Position numbers and translations under genes: made by a program
Shown here: positions 1 through 5,504 of the stretch, piece after piece
How positions within the stretch are numbered: the first letter of the stretch is position 1
Layout: each line of letters starts with the position of its first letter
Assembly (NCBI GenBank): GCA_016926925.1
Contig: JAFGNQ010000352.1
Span: 1 to 6,593 of the forward strand
Reading direction: 5' to 3'
DNA length: 6,593 nucleotides
DNA from: Candidatus Aminicenantota bacterium
GTDB taxonomy: Bacteria > Acidobacteriota > Aminicenantia > Aminicenantales > Aminicenantaceae
The notes under the pieces: model-generated
What the model was told of the DNA's origin: nothing
The model's database searches: none
Seen by the model: only the letters and a program-made list of their open reading frames with translations

Positions 1-1
1 C

Positions 2-115
2 AACAGAGAGGAATGTCGCAAAATTTTGGTGAAATTCGATAAGAAAATCGGGCCCCTCGATCGCAACACAATACCGGGGCGATTTTTTCGGCTTCTGGAG
101 AGGATTACCTCCTAA
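2..115 (+). CDS. Probable 3' end of an upstream gene (partial)
   Basis: This frame is open from the left edge to a TAA at 113-115, giving 37 residues that end in FFRLLERITS. The fragment is rich in basic and hydrophobic residues (for example RKILVKFDKK) and its third codon positions are moderately GC-rich, which looks like real coding sequence. A 37-codon open stretch can nevertheless occur by chance. The other two + frames close early (TAA at 40-42 and TGA soon after 27). The stop would lie 9 bp before the ATG of the next gene, which fits an operon. A competing reading is that an upstream gene ends at 40-42 and the hairpin at 44-88 is its terminator. No domain can be recognised in so short a piece. 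Confidence 0.42.
   Translation, partial: NREECRKILVKFDKKIGPLDRNTIPGRFFRLLERITS
44..88 (+). terminator. Terminator-like hairpin with T-tract
   Basis: AAAATC (44-49) and GCCCC (52-56) pair with GGGGC (76-80) and GATTTT (81-86), with a two-base GG bulge at 50-51. The loop is 19 nt, and the 3' arm sits in a run of six T (83-88). GC-rich stem plus U-tract resembles an intrinsic terminator. The long loop, the bulge and the overlap with an apparent reading frame make this uncertain. If real, it would end an upstream transcript that stops at TAA 40-42 and would make the following gene the first of its own unit, but I see no convincing promoter for that gene. Confidence 0.3.
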
Positions 116-124
116 AGTGTCGTG

Positions 125-2062
125 ATGATCAAATTCGCACATATCGTCAATCCCGTCAAAGTCGATGACGGCTCCGATCTTTATGCCGCCCAGCCCGTGA
201 CCTTTGCCACCATGCAGACTGCGAAACAGCAGGCCGAGGACGTTGCCGAAGTGAAGTTTTACGCCTCCTTTTTTCCTGAAGATGAGGAATGGGTGCCGGA
301 TATTTTCATCAAAACACAGCCTCTGGATCGCTCTGTTTTGGATTTCGGCGATTTTACATTGAAGAAGAAACTGCCGCTGATCAAGGACATTCTCGATCGA
401 CTGTATAAAGAGAGCACCGCCGACATTTTTATCTACACGAATGTCGATATTGCCCTTATGCCGGATTTTTACGTACGTCTCAAGGAGATCATCGACAATG
501 GCTATGACGGTATCGTCATCAACCGGAGAACCATTTCCGATAGATACAAGAAGGTCGAGGACATTCCCCGGATGTACGAGGAGGCCCAAAAGGGAAAGGA
601 ACACCCGGGATATGATTGTTTCGTGTTTCGAAGAAAATCTTACGAGAGCTTCCTCCTGGGCAACGGGTGTATCGGGGCAAATTGGATCGGAAGAATCCTC
701 ATCAGCAACATTGCCGCTTTTTCTTCTTCTTTCCGCATATTCGAGAATCTCCACCTGACGTTTCACATCGGGGATGACAGGATCTGGCTGGATAAAAGGT
801 ACCGTGATCTGGAGAAGCACAACGAAGAACAGCTCATGCGGATATTGAGGGCGCTGCTGGAAAGCGGGAATATCCGGGACCGGGACCTGCTGCGGAATTT
901 TTATGTCTATCATATGAAAAGATATTTCCATCAGGGCCGGCCGGCGGATATCATCCGCCAACATTCTCCATCGTATCGATTGCCTGCTCATCCGAAACAG
1001 TTTTATCCCGTATCCCCGGCCTTACAACCCAACGGCCGGGAGAGCGAACCCACTCTTCTCCGTCAAGATCCCATTTTTGTCGTGGGGTACCCCAGATCCG
1101 GTACGACGTTCGTCCAGTCTTTGATAGGAACGCAAAAGGGGATCGTGTCTCTGCATGAGACACATTTCTTCAGCCGGGTTTGGAAAAGCATTCAGATCAG
1201 GAATGAAAAGGTCATCCCCGGTTGTTTGGACGATGCGATCCGGGCCATCAGGAGCGGGGTGGCCTTCTCGACCAATGCGGCCGGGCATATCCGTGAACTG
1301 GCGGAAGATGCGGCTCTTACTCCGAAAATGCTTTTCGAGACAGTCATCATCGACAACATTTTCGGCAAGGCGGAATACACCGGCCTGCCGCATGTCAGAT
1401 GGGTAGAGAAAACTCCCCATCATGTCTTTCACCTGGATAAAATCTTCTCTTTCTACCCTCAAGCCAAGGTCGTGTATGTGATGCGTCATCCCGAAAAAGC
1501 GATCGTCTCGCGAAGGAACAATTTTTTATTCGGAGATGAACACAATTGGCCTGTGCAGAAACACGCACATCAGTGGCTGAACGGGATTTATCATACGGAA
1601 AAGCATCTGAAATTGTATCCGGAATCCATCATCATTGTTCGCGTCGAAGACTTGAATGCAGATAGGATTAAAGAGATGGGCCGTGTCAGCGAGTTTTTAA
1701 AAATTGACTTTGACGGACAGAGATTGAATAATTATAAAGAAATCGCAAAGTCTCTGATTTACCCCTGGGAAGTTTGGAAAACCGATCTCATAGGGGTAGC
1801 CAATTCAGGAGGGATGATAAAGTTCCGAGATCGCCTCTCTCAGGAGGACCTGCACGAATTGCTGAGAATTGCGGGTTGGAAGATGAAACAATACGGCTAC
1901 ATCGAGGCGCTTCCGGAGGTCTCTTCGATCGACTTGCTGCGAGGCCGCCTGAAATATGCCCGCCTTTTCTTCAAGTTGATCCTGAGACGGCTGGTTCGTT
2001 TCCTTCCCGATTCGGTGAAACGATATCTGAAGAGGGCATATTCGTTCATCATGCGAAGCTGA
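125..2062 (+). CDS. Fusion: GT-A-like N-terminal domain + PAPS sulfotransferase
   Basis: This is a 645-residue cytoplasmic-looking protein with no signal peptide. Residues about 4-290 have the feel of a GT-A-like nucleotide-sugar transferase: YTNVDIAL near 104-111 with D108 as the candidate metal or nucleotide-sugar ligand, then GYDGIVINRR (126-135), HPGYDCFVFRR (160-170), a CIGANWIG block (182-189) and HLTFHIGDDR (210-219). Residues about 312-595 are a canonical sulfotransferase. GYPRSGTTF (321-329) is the 5'-phosphosulfate loop, VEKTP is at 427-431, and VMRHPEKAIVSRR carries the 3'-phosphate-binding R454 and S462. The C-terminus (about 604-645) is strongly basic and may touch membrane. Single-domain sulfotransferases are usually about half this length. 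A GTG lies directly before the ATG (122-124), but the ATG starts the conserved-looking MIKFAHIVNP. The nearest Shine-Dalgarno-like GGAGAGG (97-103) is too far away. The sulfotransferase call is firm. Sugar-transfer activity of the N-terminal half is inferred, and the acceptor is unknown. Confidence 0.9.
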   Translation: MIKFAHIVNPVKVDDGSDLYAAQPVTFATMQTAKQQAEDVAEVKFYASFFPEDEEWVPDIFIKTQPLDRSVLDFGDFTLKKKLPLIKDILDRLYKESTADIFIYTNVDIALMPDFYVRLKEIIDNGYDGIVINRRTISDRYKKVEDIPRMYEEAQKGKEHPGYDCFVFRRKSYESFLLGNGCIGANWIGRILISNIAAFSSSFRIFENLHLTFHIGDDRIWLDKRYRDLEKHNEEQLMRILRALLESGNIRDRDLLRNFYVYHMKRYFHQGRPADIIRQHSPSYRLPAHPKQFYPVSPALQPNGRESEPTLLRQDPIFVVGYPRSGTTFVQSLIGTQKGIVSLHETHFFSRVWKSIQIRNEKVIPGCLDDAIRAIRSGVAFSTNAAGHIRELAEDAALTPKMLFETVIIDNIFGKAEYTGLPHVRWVEKTPHHVFHLDKIFSFYPQAKVVYVMRHPEKAIVSRRNNFLFGDEHNWPVQKHAHQWLNGIYHTEKHLKLYPESIIIVRVEDLNADRIKEMGRVSEFLKIDFDGQRLNNYKEIAKSLIYPWEVWKTDLIGVANSGGMIKFRDRLSQEDLHELLRIAGWKMKQYGYIEALPEVSSIDLLRGRLKYARLFFKLILRRLVRFLPDSVKRYLKRAYSFIMRS

Positions 2063-2067
2063 GGAGG
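2061..2067 (+). promoter_or_regulatory. Ribosome binding site that fixes a TTG start
   Basis: GAGGAGG is a near-perfect anti-Shine-Dalgarno match placed 7 nt before TTG at 2075. It overlaps the TGA stop (2060-2062) of the preceding gene, so termination and re-initiation are probably coupled. No ATG or GTG lies in frame near this site, which makes TTG the likely start. Confidence 0.75.
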
Positions 2068-2074
2068 TTCATTT

Positions 2075-3187
2075 TTGGATAGCGCAGATAAACCTAAAGT
2101 CTGGTTTTTCAGCCGTTTTGAGCTGACAGAAAACGGTGGGGGAGGCATACGGCGAGAACTGCAGATAGCGCAGGCCCTTTCTCCTTTAAACTATCGTTTC
2201 ATATCGTCTCTGAAGGGGAAATACACCCCTCTGAACTTCTGGTTGAAAATTCGCCACAGGCGGAGGAACCATTCGTTCTGGAGAGAGGAGCTGCGGAGAT
2301 ACATTGACCGGATCTGGTTTTTTTCGGAAAGATGGACAAAAGAAATCTCCCAGGATTTAGATCTGGTTATCATGGATAACCCTTTGTTTTTTCCGCCGCT
2401 CGTGAAAAAAATCAAAAGAATGCAGATCCCTCTTGTTGTTACATGCCAGAATATTGAAAGCCTCAGCCTTGCCCAGATCAATCCGGAATACCAGAATAGA
2501 TTGTTCCAGCAGGAAATAAACCTTTTGTCCATGGCCGACTTGATCATCACCATATCGAGAGAAGAAACGTTTTTTTTGAATAACCTGAATTTGCGAACAT
2601 ACTATTATCCGTACTACCCGGTCGAGTCGATAAAAAATCGATTGCTGAATATCAGGGCATCGCGAAGCAGAACGGAAAAATCCGGTATTCTTCTGATCGG
2701 GAGCGTGAACAATCGAGTGACTTTCGACGGCGTCCTGGAAGTGATCGAATACTGGAAAAGGTCAAGTCTCTCCCGGATGAACGAAAGATTGATCGTTGCC
2801 GGTTTTGGGACGGAAGAACTCAGGGAGATTTGCAGCCATGAAGCGATAGATTTCCTAGGTCCACTCAGCGACAGCCGGCTGGATGCAGTGCTGTCCAACG
2901 TGAAAGCCTGTCTTTGCTTCCAGAGAACCGGCGCCGGAGTCCTGACGAAAATTTGCGAGATGTTGATTGCCGGAATCCCCGTCCTCGCCAATTTTCAGAG
3001 CGCACGATCCTATTATCATACGGATGGATTGGTTGAATTCGCCGGACTGGATGAACTGAAAGGAGCGCTATCTCGAATAGATCGCTGGGAGGGGAATATC
3101 CCGATTGCCGAAGGACCGGCTCCGGATCGCTTGCTGGCTGCTATCCGGGGAGTGATGAATAGGGAAGGTGTCCCCGACGCGGAATAG
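2075..3187 (+). CDS. GT4-like glycosyltransferase (GT-B fold)
   Basis: This 370-residue protein probably transfers a sugar from a nucleotide-sugar donor to a growing surface glycan. The N-terminal half opens with a hydrophobic strand and a glycine-rich GGGGIRRELQ stretch (21-30), as in the acceptor-side Rossmann domain of GT-B enzymes. DLVIMDNP (96-103) and VVTCQNIES (121-129) follow, the latter at the place of the usual H-N-x-E motif. The C-terminal donor domain has ILLIGSVNN (205-213), LIVAGFG (239-245), the IDFLGPL strand (258-264) and KICEMLIAGIPVLAN (292-306). Only the second glutamate of the family E-x7-E motif is present (E295); the first position is A287. Length is normal for the family. 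The start is TTG, supported by GAGGAGG 7 nt upstream. The gene follows the fusion gene by 12 bp and is probably co-transcribed. Family call is fairly sure; sugar and linkage are not readable. Confidence 0.88.
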   Translation: MDSADKPKVWFFSRFELTENGGGGIRRELQIAQALSPLNYRFISSLKGKYTPLNFWLKIRHRRRNHSFWREELRRYIDRIWFFSERWTKEISQDLDLVIMDNPLFFPPLVKKIKRMQIPLVVTCQNIESLSLAQINPEYQNRLFQQEINLLSMADLIITISREETFFLNNLNLRTYYYPYYPVESIKNRLLNIRASRSRTEKSGILLIGSVNNRVTFDGVLEVIEYWKRSSLSRMNERLIVAGFGTEELREICSHEAIDFLGPLSDSRLDAVLSNVKACLCFQRTGAGVLTKICEMLIAGIPVLANFQSARSYYHTDGLVEFAGLDELKGALSRIDRWEGNIPIAEGPAPDRLLAAIRGVMNREGVPDAE

Positions 3188-3188
3188 T

Positions 3189-3201
3189 GCGGATCCTCCG
3201 C
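3189..3201. terminator. Small hairpin between convergent genes
   Basis: GCGGA (3189-3193) pairs with TCCGC (3197-3201) around a 3-nt TCC loop, in the 21-bp gap between two convergent stop codons. T-rich sequence follows on the + strand but not directly, so it is a weak terminator at best. It could act in both directions. Confidence 0.25.
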
Positions 3202-3208
3202 CTTCTCT

Positions 3209-3934
3209 TCAAACTTCTTTTTTCCAAAGGACGTTATAAGAAAGAGGCTTGCCGAATTCTTCATAGGTCTTGTGAGTCCGCGGCAGCCAGTTCTTGTTGT
3301 AGACTTTCCTCGATAAGACGAAGATGTCGGGATCGTTAAGGATATGCTCGAAAGGAATGAAGGCATTCAGGGTTTTCGTTTTCCGGAAAATGGTGGTCAA
3401 TAAGTCGTTCGACCAGACTTTGTTCTCCCTTATGACGATGTCGAAGCAATGGAGGGAGAATCCTCCCGGTTTGATAACCCTGTTGATGTCTTCCAGGATC
3501 CTTTGGAACAGAGCGGGATCATCTTGAGGGACATGCTCCAGTGCCGATATTGAGAAGACGAACTCGAAATAATCGTCGGGCAGGTCCGTGTTGAAATTGC
3601 CGATATAATCTTGGACGAACCGGAATGCGGAGGTGTCGATTTTAAGAGGTCCGTGCCCGCAGCCTTCGAGTTTATCGATGTTCCAGCCTTCGTAGCCGTC
3701 TTTGAAGTAGCGGAGAATTCTGGAGTTCCCTCCGCCGATATCGAGAATTCTCGACCCCGGAGGGATCACCTGTTTGATAAAAGAAAAGACGAGCAAATCC
3801 TGATACCTTTTTACCGGATGACGGGAGGGATCGAATTTTGCCTTGAAAAGTTCAAGGTCATAATCGTTCCTGTCAAAGAGTTCGAAATGGCTTTTTTTGG
3901 AGTAAGTGAAATCGGAAAAATCATCCGGTCGCAT
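3209..3934 (-). CDS. Class I SAM-dependent methyltransferase
   Basis: This 241-residue protein has the Rossmann-type methyltransferase signature. ILDIGGGNSR (63-72) is the SAM-binding motif I, the acidic residue of NID (D87) fits the ribose contact at the end of strand 2, FVFSISALEHV (126-136) is the motif around strand 4, and INRVIKPGGF (150-159) is the usual post-I segment. About 60 residues precede the core and may form a lid or substrate cap. No signal peptide or membrane segment is seen. In this setting it probably methylates a sugar or glycan intermediate, which is an inference from the neighbours. I chose ATG at 3934 because AAGGAG lies 11 nt upstream and the promoter at 3979-4007 would start RNA near 3972. 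In-frame GTG codons at 3958 and 3988 are alternatives; the one at 3988 would fall inside the promoter. The gene opposes all its neighbours and ends 21 bp from the + strand glycosyltransferase. Confidence 0.88.
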   Translation of the reverse strand: MRPDDFSDFTYSKKSHFELFDRNDYDLELFKAKFDPSRHPVKRYQDLLVFSFIKQVIPPGSRILDIGGGNSRILRYFKDGYEGWNIDKLEGCGHGPLKIDTSAFRFVQDYIGNFNTDLPDDYFEFVFSISALEHVPQDDPALFQRILEDINRVIKPGGFSLHCFDIVIRENKVWSNDLLTTIFRKTKTLNAFIPFEHILNDPDIFVLSRKVYNKNWLPRTHKTYEEFGKPLSYNVLWKKEV

Positions 3935-3978
3935 GAAGATATAGGCTCCTTTACTCACCTTAGATACCTCATGCGGTC

Positions 3979-4007
3979 TTTTTATCACAGTCGTGCACTG
4001 CGGTCAA
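3979..4007 (-). promoter_or_regulatory. Candidate sigma70-type promoter for the methyltransferase
   Basis: Reading the - strand, TTGACC (4007-4002, 5 of 6 to consensus) is followed after 17 nt by TAAAAA (3984-3979, 4 of 6), preceded by TGA, which gives an extended -10 TG-N. Transcription would begin near 3972, about 38 nt before the chosen ATG. Confidence 0.5.
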
Positions 4008-4062
4008 TTTTTCGGCCATCGAAGAACGACTCGGGAAGGTTAAATCTTCCAATTCGCTCCCT

Positions 4063-4127
4063 CCATCCTATCGGATTCATTGTCTCGTCTTGACTGAGAG
4101 ATAGGGCACCTGAATCCGAAAGGACGG
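4063..4127 (+). repeat. Imperfect inverted repeat, 17-nt arms
   Basis: Arms 4063-4079 and 4111-4127 pair at 15 of 17 positions. The innermost nine pairs are unbroken and run from the loop end through CGGATTCA (4072-4079) with TGAATCCG (4111-4118). Mismatches are A4070 with A4120 and A4065 with C4125. The 31-nt loop can form a smaller hairpin, CTC (4084-4086)/GAG (4096-4098) around GTC-TT-GAC (4087-4094). There is no T-tract after it, so it is not a terminator on the + strand. Confidence 0.6.
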
Positions 4128-4143
4128 TTCCGCCGGCGCGAAC
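4127..4143 (+). repeat. Short GTTC/GAAC hairpin
   Basis: GTTC (4127-4130) pairs with GAAC (4140-4143). Inside, GC (4132-4133) can pair with GC (4138-4139) around a CGGC loop, leaving C4131 bulged. It bridges the two larger hairpins and shares G4127 with the first. On its own it would be unremarkable. Confidence 0.3.
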
Positions 4144-4153
4144 AAGCAAAGCC

Positions 4154-4231
4154 GGTGCGAGCCACAGTACGTTTGAGTCGCATGGTGGTTGGTGGGGGGG
4201 TCTTCGACGAAAACGTACTGTGGCGAGCACC
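4154..4231 (+). repeat. Large inverted repeat with twin tandem-GA mismatches and G-rich loop
   Basis: Left arm 4154-4180 and right arm 4205-4231 are each 27 nt. From the base the pairing is GGTGC/GCACC (5 bp), GA opposite GA (4159-4160 with 4225-4226), GCCACAGTACGTTT with its exact complement (14 bp, 4161-4174 with 4211-4224), GA opposite GA again (4175-4176 with 4209-4210), then GTCG/CGAC (4 bp). The 24-nt loop (4181-4204) has GG runs at 4184, 4187 and 4191 and seven G at 4194-4200. Tandem 5'-GA/GA mismatches form stable sheared pairs in RNA and DNA, whereas the opposite strand would have TC/TC. The + strand is therefore the likelier folded strand. Function unknown. Confidence 0.8.
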
Positions 4232-4234
4232 CAC

Positions 4235-4263
4235 TGGACAAAGCCGCTGTTTTGCGATATGAA
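4235..4263 (+). promoter_or_regulatory. Candidate sigma70-type promoter for the second + strand unit
   Basis: TGGACA (4235-4240, 5 of 6 to the -35 consensus) is separated by 17 nt from TATGAA (4258-4263, 4 of 6 to the -10 consensus). Transcription would begin near 4270, leaving a leader of only about 11 nt without a Shine-Dalgarno sequence. The -35 box begins 3 bp after the right arm of the large inverted repeat, so folding or protein binding there could affect it. Confidence 0.4.
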
Positions 4264-4280
4264 ATAGTGCGCATACCGCC

Positions 4281-5504
4281 ATGAAAATATTGATGCTTTC
4301 GCCCGTTTTTCCGATGCCCCTCGATTTGGGAAGCAAGATCCGCATCTTCAACCTTCTCAGAGGATTGTCGCGCGGGCATGACGTGACGTTCGTCTCTTTG
4401 ACGGACAACAGGGCGTCACGTGAGCAGCTCGCTGCCGTTCGTGAACTCTGCTCTAAGCTTTTCGTTGTTCCCGGCTTCAAATCAAGAAGACAGGCTGTCT
4501 TCCGCTTCATGTTTTCGATGAAGCCCTATCGTGTTGTGAAGTTTCAGAATAAAAACTTCAAGCACAAGATCGAAAGGATTTTGGAGTCAGAGAGCTTTGA
4601 TCTCATTTGGGTGAATATGCTCAATATGCTTTCCTACGTCCCCCCCACCCAAAAAAAATCGGCGCTGCTTGTCTGCGATCAGCAGAATGCGGATGTGCGC
4701 GTCTGGCAAAAGTATTCCCTGGAGGGAAAGGTGCATACGCGGGCTTTTGCTGCTATGAATTTATTGAAGCTGCGATGTTTCGAAAAGAAGGTCTTGAAGG
4801 GTGTCGATCTCGTCGTATCCGTGTCTGATGAGGATGCCGGATTCATGAGGTCCCGCTTGCCGGAATCAGGCTCTGTCTGGACCGTGCCCAACGGTGTCGA
4901 TACGGACTATTTTTGCCCGGGCCCGGACGGGGAAAAAGAATCGCAAAATATAATAGTGTTCTGCGGGTCCCTGGATATCACCATGAATATCGATGCTGCG
5001 GAAGGATTTGCCCGCAATATTTTCCCGGAGGTGAGACACGATGTCCCGGATGCCCGATTTTGGATTGTCGGGAGAAATCCGGACCCGCGGATAAGAGCCC
5101 TTTCCCGCATGGAAGCCATAGAAGTCTTCGCTGACGTTCCCGACGTTCGTCCCTATCTCCAAAAAGCGAAAGTAAGCGTTGCCCCCTTTCGTTTCGGCGG
5201 AGGAACGAAGTTGAAAATCTTAGAGGCCATGGCCTCCGGAATCCCTTTGATCTCCACTCGAATCGGCTCTCAAGGAATCGGTGCTACGAATTGGCAGGAT
5301 ATTGTCATCGTAGATGATGTGCGCAGGTTTGCAGAGCGTGTTGTGCATGTGATGCGGCACAGGGATATCAGACAAAAGCTAGCATCCAATGCACGGAGGC
5401 TGGCTTTGGAAAAATACAGTTGGCATGTGATATGCGAAAATTTGGAACAGAGACTGTCGGACTGGGCCGATTCTCGAAAGAATGCCCCTTCTTCCATAAA
5501 ATGA
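4281..5504 (+). CDS. GT4-family glycosyltransferase
   Basis: This 407-residue GT-B enzyme probably adds a sugar during assembly of an exopolysaccharide or similar glycan at the cytoplasmic face. It starts with MKILMLSPVFPMPLDLGSK, the typical first strand and acceptor loop, followed by LLRGLSRGHDVTFVSL (25-40). VCDQQNADVRVW (131-142) sits at the usual H-N-x-E region, and VPNGVDTDYF (202-211) marks the domain hinge. The donor domain has VFCGSLDITMNIDAAEGF (226-243), ARFWIVGRNPDPR (258-270), VPDVRPYL (286-293) and FGGGTKLKILEAMASGIPL (305-323). The second E-x7-E glutamate is E315; the first position is G307. The GSLD-MN-DA and VPDVRPYL patterns resemble sugar transferases linked to PEP-CTERM/exosortase loci, recalled rather than searched. 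The ATG is the first start after an in-frame TGA at 4260-4262, and no Shine-Dalgarno precedes it. Its stop overlaps the next start by 4 bp. Confidence 0.92.
   Translation: MKILMLSPVFPMPLDLGSKIRIFNLLRGLSRGHDVTFVSLTDNRASREQLAAVRELCSKLFVVPGFKSRRQAVFRFMFSMKPYRVVKFQNKNFKHKIERILESESFDLIWVNMLNMLSYVPPTQKKSALLVCDQQNADVRVWQKYSLEGKVHTRAFAAMNLLKLRCFEKKVLKGVDLVVSVSDEDAGFMRSRLPESGSVWTVPNGVDTDYFCPGPDGEKESQNIIVFCGSLDITMNIDAAEGFARNIFPEVRHDVPDARFWIVGRNPDPRIRALSRMEAIEVFADVPDVRPYLQKAKVSVAPFRFGGGTKLKILEAMASGIPLISTRIGSQGIGATNWQDIVIVDDVRRFAERVVHVMRHRDIRQKLASNARRLALEKYSWHVICENLEQRLSDWADSRKNAPSSIK

Larger units (their letters stand above)
3935..4280. other. Divergent intergenic region rich in inverted repeats
   Basis: This 346-bp gap lies between two divergent genes and has no credible coding sequence. 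It holds, left to right: the 5' leader and candidate promoter of the - strand gene, a small GGAAG/CTTCC hairpin (4034-4050), an interrupted 17-nt inverted repeat (4063-4127), a short GTTC/GAAC hairpin (4127-4143), the large hairpin at 4154-4231, and a candidate + strand promoter (4235-4263). The three larger hairpins sit almost end to end. Confidence 0.7.

Noticed and set aside
1022..1489. 155-residue - strand open frame
   Set aside because: Antisense shadow of the sulfotransferase domain of the fusion gene.
3714..3755. Direct repeat GAGAATTC in the methyltransferase
   Set aside because: It encodes the two similar R-I-L segments around motif I, so coding sequence explains it.
3611..4093. 160-residue + strand open frame opposite the methyltransferase
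   Set aside because: It is antisense to a gene with clear SAM-binding motifs, has no recognisable domain and runs on into the intergenic hairpins.
4154..4231. Intrinsic terminator
   Set aside because: No T-tract follows the stem on either strand, and no gene ends in front of it on either strand.
4154..4231. Retron, IS200/IS605 or REP/RAYT element
   Set aside because: No reverse transcriptase, Y1 transposase or RAYT gene is in the window, and only one copy of the hairpin is visible.
4127..4240. Integron attC site
   Set aside because: The GTTC/GAAC bases do not give the required RYYYAAC and GTTRRRY core sites, and there is no integrase or cassette array.
3985..4510. Overlapping - strand frames of 81, 100 and 156 residues across the hairpin region
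   Set aside because: They cross the inverted repeats and the start of the glycosyltransferase gene, show no motif and no good ribosome binding site.
5420..5500. Upstream TTG start for the second sulfotransferase
   Set aside because: It would overlap the glycosyltransferase by 85 bp. The ATG at 5501 forms a standard ATGA overlap and begins the plausible protein.
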